This document shows, piece by piece, positions 1 through 5,360 of a DNA stretch of 7,152 nt. The stretch spans positions 1-7,152 of the forward strand of contig CAYWOD010000192.1 of the NCBI GenBank assembly GCA_964459805.1. The letters run 5' to 3'. A program made the position numbers and the translations under genes. The notes under the pieces were generated by a model. The model saw only the letters and a list, made by a program, of their open reading frames with translations, was not told the DNA's origin and did not search any database. The DNA is from DAOVRL01 sp964459805 (GTDB lineage Bacteria > Planctomycetota > Phycisphaerae > Sedimentisphaerales > Anaerobacaceae). The first letter of the stretch is position 1; each line of letters begins with the position of its first letter.

Positions 1-1
1 C

Positions 2-1240
2 AATGCGGCCATCATTAGTATCGCAGATTTTTCGACGAGTTTCATAGCGGGGCTCGCGGTCTTTGCGACGCTGGGGGCGATGGCGTTTGTGACGCAGCAA
101 GCCGGACATGCCGTCCCGGTCGAAAAGGTGGCTGAGACAGGACCATCGCTGGCTTTTGTGGCGTTTCCCTATGCGCTGGCGCAACTGCCTTATTCAGCGT
201 GGTTTAGCTTTGTGTTCTTCTTCGCGCTGGTGACATTAGGGCTTGACTCGGCTTTTTCCATGACCGAGGCAATTCTGGCGAGCATCGTGGACAAAACAGG
301 CTGGCGCAGGAGTATCGTGTTGCCTGTGCTCAGCGTCGTCGGATTTCTATTCGGACTGATTTACGTGACGAAAGGGGGATTTAACTGGCTTGGCACAATC
401 GACGGCTTTGTCAATGGGACGTGGGGAATAGCGTTTATGGGGCTGTTGGAGTGCGTGGTTCTCGGCTGGTTGTGGCGGATTCGGACCCTGCGACGCCACG
501 CAAGCAGCAGAAGCGACTGGAAAGTAGGCAAATGGTGGGATTATCTGATTCGATTGGTGATTCCGGTCGCTCTCGGCACGCTTTTCTTCTGGCAGCTCTT
601 TGAAGACAATCCCCTAAAAAGAGAGTTTTGGATGACAGCGGACGGCCAGTGGATACTGACCAATTGCGTTGGGATGGGAGTCATAGCATTGGTGCCTGTT
701 GCAGCTATCATTCTGAGCTTAGCTAAGGGTCGAAGAGACGTCAAAGACCCGGAGCGGCCCGAGCAGGGCCTGGTTGTCGGCGGCAGACCGGAAGGGAGAA
801 TGGCGTTTTTGGCGGCGTCGATAATTGCGCTTTTACTGGTTGTCCGGCTCACCGTCCCAATGCCGTATGCGGTTAAACAAGTGATTCTCTGGGTGTCGCT
901 GACAGGCGGTCTCGGCACAATGCTGCTGGCCAACTATGTCCTGGACAAGCACCATACATCCACGAGCCAGGCGTCCTGGCTCGCAAGGTGGGCGGGGATA
1001 ATGGCGGCGATGGATACGAGCGCAGCTATCGCGATAATCCTGATTGGTCTGGCCGATGGAGCGGCAATTGAGCAAACGACCCCGCCGATTCGAGATGAAT
1101 TGAGCGGCGTTTCTTATGTCATTCTTGCCGTCGTTTTCCTGATCATTGTAGGCGGCTTAGGCTGGTGTTTCTACCGCGCCTTGGCCGCGGCCGGCAGAGA
1201 TATGGCTATCCAGCATCCCGACGAAGTCGGCGACGAGTGA
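2..1240 (+). CDS. Sodium-dependent transporter, NSS/SNF family (5'-truncated)
   Basis: Inner-membrane symporter of the neurotransmitter:sodium symporter (LeuT) fold, which uses the Na+ gradient to import amino acids or related amines. The frame is open from base 2, so the N-terminal half lies outside the window; 412 residues are visible. The first residues (STSFIAGLAVF, about 11-21) match TM7 of the family. The stretch GPSLAFVAFPYALAQLP followed by FFFALVTLGLDSAFSMTEA matches TM8 with its LGLDS sodium-site motif and the start of TM9. Further hydrophobic segments follow to a short charged C-terminus ending DEVGDE. The C-terminal part carries a loop rich in Arg/Lys/Glu around visible residues 240-258. 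The substrate cannot be read from this half. An ATG at base 80 is internal (visible residue 27) and is not the start. The family call is firm from the TM7-TM8 motifs; substrate and dependence on chloride are unknown. Confidence 0.9.
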   Translation, partial: NAAIISIADFSTSFIAGLAVFATLGAMAFVTQQAGHAVPVEKVAETGPSLAFVAFPYALAQLPYSAWFSFVFFFALVTLGLDSAFSMTEAILASIVDKTGWRRSIVLPVLSVVGFLFGLIYVTKGGFNWLGTIDGFVNGTWGIAFMGLLECVVLGWLWRIRTLRRHASSRSDWKVGKWWDYLIRLVIPVALGTLFFWQLFEDNPLKREFWMTADGQWILTNCVGMGVIALVPVAAIILSLAKGRRDVKDPERPEQGLVVGGRPEGRMAFLAASIIALLLVVRLTVPMPYAVKQVILWVSLTGGLGTMLLANYVLDKHHTSTSQASWLARWAGIMAAMDTSAAIAIILIGLADGAAIEQTTPPIRDELSGVSYVILAVVFLIIVGGLGWCFYRALAAAGRDMAIQHPDEVGDE

Positions 1241-1265
1241 CAAGAGGGCCCCCACGATCCTTTGG

Positions 1266-1285
1266 ACGTCTGATAAAGCAGACGT
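1266..1285 (+). terminator. Possible terminator hairpin after the transporter
   Basis: ACGTCTG (1266-1272) pairs perfectly with CAGACGT (1279-1285) across a 6-nt loop, 25 bp after the transporter stop. It is followed by TTGTGTGTTGT, which is T-rich but not an uninterrupted T run. A weak intrinsic terminator is plausible; the hairpin is certain as sequence, its function is inferred. Confidence 0.45.
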
Positions 1286-1350
1286 TTGTGTGTTGTAGAG
1301 GCAGCATAGTACCGCGTTTCATAAATCTCGCTACTATACTATAGGGTAAT

Positions 1351-1384
1351 GAGATTGCTTCGTCGCTTCACTCCTCGCAATGAC
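1351..1384 (-). repeat. GTCATTGCGA...GCAATCTC repeat unit, copy 1
   Basis: Read on the minus strand this 34-bp unit begins GTCATTGCGAGGAG and ends AAGCAATCTC. It is one half of the core of the 1310-1468 element, arranged back to back with copy 2. The same two conserved ends recur in four other places in this window, always between genes. Confidence 0.75.
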
Positions 1385-1402
1385 AAGTTGAGACTTTTAG
1401 GT

Positions 1403-1440
1403 GTCATTGCGAGGAGGCCTAAGGCCAACGCGGCAATCTC
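1403..1440 (+). repeat. GTCATTGCGA...GGCAATCTC repeat unit, copy 2
   Basis: A 38-bp unit beginning GTCATTGCGAGGAG and ending GCGGCAATCTC. Its middle carries a small hairpin GGCC-TAA-GGCC (1416-1426). The first 14 bases are the complement of the corresponding end of copy 1, so the two units fold together as the core of the larger palindrome. Confidence 0.75.
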
Positions 1441-1522
1441 ATAGTCGCAATACTTATGAAACGCGGTAATAGTGAACTGACACACCGTTCTATGCTCTGA
1501 GCTTAGTGTTGGCTGGCGTGTA

Positions 1523-1792
1523 CTATTTTGGTTTGAAGCCTTTCACGTCTTTGCCTGTGTATTTGTCACAGGCCTTTTCCAAATCCACGTCGCTTATGTT
1601 TGCCAGCGTGCAGAGCCAGGCCAGGACGTCGGCAAATTCGCCCTCGGCGCCCTTTTTGTCCTTGGATGCCAGCGCGGTGGAAAGCTCACCGACCTCCTCG
1701 ATGAACCACATAAACGTAGCCGGGACGCCTCTTTGGCGGTCGCGCGCCTCGTATTTGCGGGAGATTATTTGCTGAAATTCGCTAATATGCAT
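1523..1792 (-). CDS. MazG-like nucleotide pyrophosphohydrolase
   Basis: Small all-alpha NTP pyrophosphohydrolase, expected to hydrolyse a (d)NTP to the monophosphate and pyrophosphate in the cytoplasm (nucleotide-pool cleaning). The protein is 89 residues, near the usual single-domain MazG-like length of about 90-110. The metal-binding signature is visible: E32-E33-x-x-E36 in FIEEVGELSTAL and E52-x-x-D55 in EFADVLAWLCTLAN, two helices as in the EExxE...ExxD pattern of the family. The C-terminus, ending KDVKGFKPK, is short and basic. The start ATG (1790-1792) has no clear Shine-Dalgarno sequence in CTTCTGCACCCGACAA just before it. The gene starts 82 bp after the Rrf2 stop on the same strand and is probably co-transcribed with it. 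The nucleotide substrate cannot be predicted. Family assignment is confident; pairing with Rrf2 in function is inference. Confidence 0.85.
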   Translation of the reverse strand: MHISEFQQIISRKYEARDRQRGVPATFMWFIEEVGELSTALASKDKKGAEGEFADVLAWLCTLANISDVDLEKACDKYTGKDVKGFKPK

Positions 1793-1874
1793 TTGTCGGG
1801 TGCAGAAGTTGTAAGTGCACGAGTCATAGCCGCCCTTGTGCTGGTGGGCATTTATACTCTTTGGTTTTTTACTA

Positions 1875-2273
1875 CTATCCTTCGACCAGATTTGAGAGCT
1901 TTATTTTCTGGAAGACGGTCCGGGCCTGCGCGAGTGCCTTGTCGAAGGCTTTGTCGGCTCGAATGCTGAATCTTGCGCGCCGTGTCAGATCTGCCATGCT
2001 CATGTGGCTTACCATAGGCCCGTCAACGGCTTCGATGATCTGGAGCATCGTGATCTTCTTTGGCGCCCTGGCCAGAGAAAAGCCGCCGTGAGGGCCCCTC
2101 TTGCTGCGAAGGATATTGCCTCTGACCAACTGCTGGAGTATCTTGAGCAGGTATTCCAGCGGTATGTCATACTCCTTGGATATGCTCTGGGACATAACGA
2201 TCTTTTGTTCCTGATGCTTGGCAATATAACACATGGCCAGCAGTGCGTATCCTGTTGATCTGGCGATTTTCAT
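1875..2273 (-). CDS. Rrf2-family transcriptional regulator without Fe-S cysteines
   Basis: Cytoplasmic winged-helix DNA-binding repressor of the Rrf2 family (relatives: IscR, NsrR, CymR), 132 residues. The N-terminal block MKIARSTGYALLAMCYIAKH, the recognition helix SQSISKEYDIPLEYLLKILQ (about 38-57), the wing RSKRGPHGGFSLAR (about 66-79) and the dimerisation segment ITMLQIIEAVDGP are all typical. The three clustered cysteines that bind the Fe-S cluster in IscR/NsrR, normally just after this segment, are absent: the only cysteine is C15 and the corresponding stretch reads MVSHMSMADLTRRARFSIR. It therefore resembles the cluster-free, CymR-like members. The start at 2273 is chosen over a longer open frame (to 2423) because AAGGAG (2280-2285) lies 6 nt upstream and the family begins MKIxxxxxYAL. 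The signal sensed is unknown. Confidence 0.93.
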   Translation of the reverse strand: MKIARSTGYALLAMCYIAKHQEQKIVMSQSISKEYDIPLEYLLKILQQLVRGNILRSKRGPHGGFSLARAPKKITMLQIIEAVDGPMVSHMSMADLTRRARFSIRADKAFDKALAQARTVFQKIKLSNLVEG

Positions 2274-2279
2274 TTTGAA

Positions 2280-2285
2280 CTCCTT
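2280..2285 (-). promoter_or_regulatory. Ribosome binding site of the Rrf2 gene
   Basis: AAGGAG on the minus strand, 6 nt from the ATG at 2271-2273. It decides the start against the longer upstream open frame. Confidence 0.85.
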
Positions 2286-2303
2286 ACAAATGTAGCAAAA
2301 GGC

Positions 2304-2327
2304 TTCTGCAATTCTGCAGAACTTATA
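2304..2327 (-). promoter_or_regulatory. Candidate Rrf2 operator with adjoining -10 box
   Basis: TTCTGCA (2304-2310) and TGCAGAA (2315-2321) form a perfect 7-bp inverted repeat with a 4-bp spacer, 30 bp upstream of the Rrf2 start codon. Directly upstream on the minus strand is TATAAG (2322-2327), a 5/6 match to a -10 box, so the palindrome would cover the transcription start. No good -35 is seen at the normal distance. Autoregulation by Rrf2 is the natural reading but is inference. Confidence 0.45.
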
Positions 2328-2532
2328 TGTATCAACCCCACACACTTCTGCGGCCCGCCGTATGCGTCTGCGGGCGTCAACATACATCTGAGTTGAAAAC
2401 ACACAACAACACGTCAATGCCATTATGTGCTATGTGCACGAAATTGCAAGAATATTTCTGTCTGAAATTACCGTTAAATTTGTGGATTCTGCGCAATATC
2501 TCGGACCTGCCGGCTTTCCGTGAAGAAACAGG

Positions 2533-2577
2533 GGAAATTTACAAAATTTCCGCGTGTGCCTAATTCTTCTGGCACAC
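2533..2577. repeat. Two adjacent perfect inverted repeats
   Basis: GGAAATTT-ACA-AAATTTCC (2533-2551, eight pairs, 3-nt loop) is followed two bases later by GTGTGCC-N10-GGCACAC (2554-2577, seven pairs). They lie in the divergent region, 295 bp upstream of the STAS start. They could be a terminator for something upstream, a regulator site or a small structured RNA; no adjacent gene explains them. Confidence 0.55.
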
Positions 2578-2612
2578 TATAAGTCTCTTTCTGACAAAAA
2601 ATTCAACGATAC

Positions 2613-2649
2613 GTCATTGCGAACCAGCCGTAGGCGACTGCGGCAATCC
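2613..2649 (+). repeat. GTCATTGCGA...GGCAATC repeat unit, copy 3
   Basis: A 37-bp unit beginning GTCATTGCGA and ending GCGGCAATCC, with a small central hairpin GCC-GTA-GGC (2627-2635). It faces copy 4; the ends GTCATTGCGA (2613-2622) and TCGCAATGAC (2694-2703) pair over 10 bp, and GGCAATC (2642-2648) pairs with GATTGCC (2670-2676). Confidence 0.75.
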
Positions 2650-2668
2650 CAAACCACTCCAAAGCCGG

Positions 2669-2703
2669 AGATTGCCACGGCCCCAACGGGGCCTCGCAAT
2701 GAC
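2669..2703 (-). repeat. GTCATTGCGA...GGCAATCT repeat unit, copy 4
   Basis: On the minus strand this 35-bp unit begins GTCATTGCGAGG and ends TGGCAATCT. Its middle is a strong hairpin GGCCCC-AAC-GGGGCC (2679-2693). Together with copy 3 it makes a 91-bp compound palindrome whose orientation is opposite to that of copies 1 and 2. Confidence 0.75.
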
Positions 2704-2806
2704 CGTAGCAAGTGCATTACGCCTTATCGATCACGATTGACAGGCACCCAAAGCACTTGCCGGAAAATCCGGCCGCACCAAAATTTCCCGCCCAGGTCAA
2801 AAAAAC

Positions 2807-2835
2807 TTGACATTTCAAGTATTGGCCCGTAGGAT
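2807..2835 (+). promoter_or_regulatory. Sigma70-type promoter of the STAS/HATPase genes, with overlapping inverted repeat
   Basis: TTGACA (2807-2812, a perfect -35) is followed after exactly 17 bp by TAGGAT (2830-2835, 4/6 to TATAAT). Transcription would begin near 2842, giving a leader of about 30 nt before the ATG at 2872. The inverted repeat ACTTGA-N4-TCAAGT (2805-2820) overlaps the -35 box and would be well placed as a repressor site. The promoter is a motif match; the operator role is inferred. Confidence 0.65.
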
Positions 2836-2860
2836 TTGCCTGCTATTTTATATTTTGCTC

Positions 2861-2865
2861 AGGAG
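2861..2865 (+). promoter_or_regulatory. Ribosome binding site of the STAS gene
   Basis: AGGAG, 6 nt before the ATG at 2872. It settles the start there and not at the in-frame TTG at 2836, which would add 12 residues that do not resemble the family and overlap the promoter region. Confidence 0.85.
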
Positions 2866-2871
2866 ATTGCC

Positions 2872-3225
2872 ATGGCTCAGATCAAGCCGAGAATAAGCGT
2901 AGAGTATGCTGAGAATGCCACGATAGTGAGTTTCGTTGACGAAAAGATCCTTGAGGAGATGGACATCAGAGCACTTCAGGAGACGATTATGTCCGTCATC
3001 GACCAGGGCGAGCGGGTAAATCTCATCTTGGATTTTGGCAATGTCCGCTTCCTGTCATCCGCGGTTCTCGGACTTTTGATTAGAATCAGCAAAAGGGTTT
3101 ACGAACAGGACGGCCAATTGAAACTTTGCTGCATAGACCCGAAGATTTACGAAGTTTTTAAGATAACGCGATTGACCAAAACTTTCGATATTTACAGCGA
3201 CCTTGAAAGTGCAACCAGAGATTAA
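2872..3225 (+). CDS. STAS-domain protein, anti-sigma factor antagonist-like
   Basis: Cytoplasmic partner-switch protein of the SpoIIAA/RsbV type, 117 residues, a single STAS domain. When unphosphorylated such proteins bind an HATPase anti-sigma kinase and release its target; phosphorylation on a conserved serine ends the binding. The core LILDFGNVRFLSSAVLGLLI (about 51-70) corresponds to the SpoIIAA segment around DSSG. Aligned by eye, S63 takes the phospho-serine position, while the usual preceding Asp is S62 and the following Ser-Gly is A64-V65. The later KLCCIDPKIYEVFKITRL (about 84-101) with the flanking DIYSDLESA is typical of the C-terminal half. The next gene encodes an HATPase protein, the usual partner. 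No PP2C phosphatase or sigma factor lies nearby. Family is confident; the regulated target is unknown. Confidence 0.9.
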   Translation: MAQIKPRISVEYAENATIVSFVDEKILEEMDIRALQETIMSVIDQGERVNLILDFGNVRFLSSAVLGLLIRISKRVYEQDGQLKLCCIDPKIYEVFKITRLTKTFDIYSDLESATRD

Positions 3226-3374
3226 GGCAAAGCAAATCTCGCAAGAACTTCTTGGCGTTGCTCATAGAGGATAACGGCCGGCCGATAACTGAAGTTCGGA
3301 GCGGCTTATTTTTTAACGAACGATTCTTCGTCGGTTTGGATCTGCTCGAAGGGCCGACAAGAAGTTACCCGGTT

Positions 3375-3830
3375 ATGGCATCAGAAGCACCAATCAGTTG
3401 CTCAATGGTTGTCGCAAGCACGCTCTCTGCGAGTGAGAACGTATGCCACGGGATTATGTCCAGGCTCGAAGACTGCGGTTTTAGCAGAGAAGACCTTTTT
3501 GCCGTCCATCTCGCCCTGCAGGAGGCGTTTATAAATGCGGTCAGGCACGGTAACAAGATGGACCCGAACAAGCAGGTGAAGATTGAGTATTCGATAGCCT
3601 CGGATAAGGTCGAGATCACCATAGCCGACGACGGTGACGGATTTGATCCACAAGCAGTGCCGGACCCGAGATGCGGCGAGAATCTCTATAAGCCCGGTGG
3701 CAGAGGATTGCTGCTTATGTGCTCGTATATGGACGTGGTTCAACACAACCGGCAGGGCAACAGCGTCTCTATGGTCCGGTATAAAGAAAGGCCGCCTCTG
3801 ACAGAAAACCTCCGCCGGAAACAGGCATAA
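3375..3830 (+). CDS. RsbW/SpoIIAB-like serine kinase (HATPase_c_2)
   Basis: Cytoplasmic ATP-binding protein of the anti-sigma factor kinase type, expected to phosphorylate the STAS protein encoded just upstream and to bind either it or a third partner. From the ATG at 3375 it has 151 residues. The GHKL ATP-binding boxes are visible: N box LALQEAFINAVRHGN (E and N in ExxxN), G1 box DDGDGFDP, and G2 box GGRGLLLM after GENLYKP. The N-terminal block ASTLSASENVCHGIMSRLEDCGFSREDLF is the standard lead-in of this family. The start is uncertain: the frame is open further upstream, and a TTG at 3252 would give 192 residues, but it has no ribosome binding site and adds 41 residues not expected for the family. 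The ATG also lacks a strong site (AAGAAG, 10 nt away). Its C-terminus ends in a basic tail (RRKQA). Confidence 0.88.
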   Translation: MASEAPISCSMVVASTLSASENVCHGIMSRLEDCGFSREDLFAVHLALQEAFINAVRHGNKMDPNKQVKIEYSIASDKVEITIADDGDGFDPQAVPDPRCGENLYKPGGRGLLLMCSYMDVVQHNRQGNSVSMVRYKERPPLTENLRRKQA

Positions 3831-3864
3831 TCTGCAATCACACGATAAAATAGCCATATCGTAC

Positions 3865-3870
3865 AAGGAG
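3865..3870 (+). promoter_or_regulatory. Ribosome binding site of the peptidase-like gene
   Basis: AAGGAG, 8 nt before the ATG at 3879. A small hairpin ACGATA/TATCGT (3842-3847 with 3857-3862) lies just upstream, without a T run, so read-through from the HATPase gene is plausible. Confidence 0.8.
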
Positions 3871-3878
3871 TCTTATTT

Positions 3879-5360
3879 ATGAAAACTTATCGCTGTGCTG
3901 CAACGATTCCCCTGGTCTTTGTCACAGTTTTGCTGACAAATGCGGTGCTCTGGTCCAAGGAAACGAAAACGAAACCCGTCTCCGCAGCACCTACCGATTT
4001 GTTTGAGATACGCAACGTCGAGGGCTGGGCGGTCTATATTAACAAACAGGACCTCGCCGACCACGCCGAAGAGATGGACAAGGCAATACACCACATGCAG
4101 AACCAGCTCTACCAGACTCGCCTGGTCGTACCGGCGCCGGCCGTGGCCATTATGCAGGAACGCGTGCCATACTGGGTCGAATATGACTCCGGGCCGGGCC
4201 TGTCGTTTCATCCGAGCCATAAATGGCTCCTGAACAGGGGGCATCCGTCACCCGAGGGGCTTACGTCGTTGGTCAGTAATTGTCACGCCAAGAGTTTTTG
4301 TCGAAACACATTGCACCAGCCCTGGGTCGTGCTCCACGAGCTCTCACACGGCTACGATTATCTTTATCTCGGCCAAGGCAGGCATTACAGCAACGAGCGG
4401 ATCGCGGCCGCTTACGAACGCGCCAAGGAAAGCCGCACCTACGAATCGGTCCTGTGCCGCTATTCTACCGGGGCAAAACACTATGCCATTACAAACAAAA
4501 TGGAGTACTTCGCCGAGAACACCGAGGCTTACTTCGGCACCAACGATTTCTATCCCTTCGTTCGCGCCGAGCTAAAAGAGCATGACCCCAAGGGCTATGC
4601 CCTGCTGCAAGAGCTCTGGGGTGTGGATGTAAAGAAGCAGAAGCGCGTTACCCGCTCGCTTGCAAAGTTCATCGAATCACAAAATGGCTCATCCGCATCA
4701 GCGGCGTCAGGCAAGCGAACGGCGTTTGTGCCGACCTCTAAATACCGGAAACGGCAGATGGAGGGATGGACCGTTTATGTCAGCCCGCCGCTCGTTCAGC
4801 AAAAGGCGTACGGCGACGAAATATGTAAGCTGGTGCGCTACAAACTGCACCTTGTCAAACGCTATATGCCCGAGAAGGCACTGGAACAATTGCAGAAAGT
4901 GCCCATCTGGCTGGAACGTGCCAGCCGGGCCGTCCCCTATATGACCTATCACGCCTGTGCGAAAAAACTCAAGGCCGGCAACCAGAATCCCGACAAGCTT
5001 GGCGCTATTGAGATTGGCAATGCCGAGAAATTCCTGCAGTGGCAGAATCTCCAGCAATTTGCGATACTGAATCAATTAGCACGAGCATATTACGGACAAG
5101 TTTTGAGCAAGGAAATCAAGGAGATTAAGGGGGCGTGGGAGAAAGCCGTTGAAAGGGGAAAATATGATTCTGTTCTGCGGTTTGACGGCAAAGACGTTCG
5201 GCATCCGGCCTTGAACGACCCCTTGGAATTCTTCGCCGAGATGACCGAGTCGTACTATGGGGTAAACGACCACTATCCGTTCCTGCAGTTTGAAACAAGG
5301 CAGTACGACCCGAATACTTGCCGTCTGCTGGCAAAATTGTGGGGTGGCAAGGCCAAATAG
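3879..5360 (+). CDS. Secreted tandem metallopeptidase-like protein (one HExxH domain, one degenerate copy)
   Basis: Exported protein of 493 residues. Residues 1 to about 25 form a signal peptide (MKTYR, then a hydrophobic stretch). Two homologous domains follow, about 41-250 and 286-491. Each begins with a GW(A/T)VY motif (EGWAVYIN at 48, EGWTVYVS at 295) and ends with a FAE motif, a ND-YPF motif and LWG: EYFAENTEAYFGTNDFYPF (209-227) and EFFAEMTESYYGVNDHYPF (450-468). Domain 1 carries VLHELSHGYD with the zincin motif H153-E154-x-x-H157; E213 in the EYFAE motif is a candidate third zinc ligand. In domain 2 the same place reads LNQLARAYY (N398, Q399, R402 replace H, E, H), so it should not bind zinc in this way, although E454 is kept. 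A Ser/Ala-rich linker (about 267-280) joins the domains. The substrate is unknown and I recognise no named family with certainty. Possibly co-transcribed with the HATPase gene, 48 bp upstream. Confidence 0.85.
   Translation: MKTYRCAATIPLVFVTVLLTNAVLWSKETKTKPVSAAPTDLFEIRNVEGWAVYINKQDLADHAEEMDKAIHHMQNQLYQTRLVVPAPAVAIMQERVPYWVEYDSGPGLSFHPSHKWLLNRGHPSPEGLTSLVSNCHAKSFCRNTLHQPWVVLHELSHGYDYLYLGQGRHYSNERIAAAYERAKESRTYESVLCRYSTGAKHYAITNKMEYFAENTEAYFGTNDFYPFVRAELKEHDPKGYALLQELWGVDVKKQKRVTRSLAKFIESQNGSSASAASGKRTAFVPTSKYRKRQMEGWTVYVSPPLVQQKAYGDEICKLVRYKLHLVKRYMPEKALEQLQKVPIWLERASRAVPYMTYHACAKKLKAGNQNPDKLGAIEIGNAEKFLQWQNLQQFAILNQLARAYYGQVLSKEIKEIKGAWEKAVERGKYDSVLRFDGKDVRHPALNDPLEFFAEMTESYYGVNDHYPFLQFETRQYDPNTCRLLAKLWGGKAK

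Larger units (their letters stand above)
1310..1468. mobile_element. Nested palindromic MITE-like element
   Basis: A 159-bp non-coding element that can fold almost end to end. Outer arms 1311-1326 and 1452-1467 pair at 15 of 16 positions (ACCGCGTTTCATAAAT against ACTTATGAAACGCGGT), and adding T1310 and A1468 extends the pairing by one. Middle arms ATGAGATTGC (1349-1358) and GCAATCTCAT (1433-1442) pair perfectly, and inner arms CTCCTCGCAATGACA (1371-1385) and TGTCATTGCGAGGAG (1402-1416) give 15 perfect pairs around a 16-nt loop. The tetranucleotide ATAG flanks both ends (1306-1309 and 1469-1472), as a short target-site duplication would. There is no transposase in it. It lies between two convergent genes and could also act as a bidirectional terminator. 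Transposition is inferred from the structure only. Confidence 0.6.
2328..2806. other. Divergent intergenic region with several hairpins, no gene
   Basis: Most of the 598-bp space between the leftward Rrf2 gene and the rightward STAS gene. It holds a GC hairpin GCCCGC/GCGGGC (2353-2358 with 2370-2375), the tandem hairpins at 2533-2577, the repeat pair at 2613-2703 and the hairpin GCCGGA-AAA-TCCGGC (2759-2773). A second TTGACA lies at 2737-2742 but has no acceptable -10 behind it. Open frames here (for example from 2327 or 2554) lack ribosome binding sites and recognisable protein features and run through the repeats, so none is called. Confidence 0.6.

Noticed and set aside
2274..2423. Longer Rrf2 open frame with a 50-residue N-terminal extension
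   Set aside because: The family starts at MKIARSTGYAL, which has AAGGAG 6 nt upstream; the extension runs through the palindrome and putative promoter.
1351..2703. CRISPR array
   Set aside because: The repeat units are inverted pairs with variable centres and no regular direct repeats or spacers, and no cas genes are present.
2737..2742. Second perfect TTGACA as a -35 box
   Set aside because: No -10-like hexamer lies 15-19 bp downstream; the region there is the GC-rich hairpin 2759-2773.
2327..2832. Two plus-strand open frames in the divergent region
   Set aside because: They lack ribosome binding sites, run through repeats and hairpins, and read as low-complexity Arg/Thr/Pro-rich sequence.
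3252..3374. TTG start giving a 192-residue HATPase protein
   Set aside because: There is no Shine-Dalgarno sequence, and the added 41 residues are not expected for the family. Kept as a possible alternative because the ATG site is also weak.
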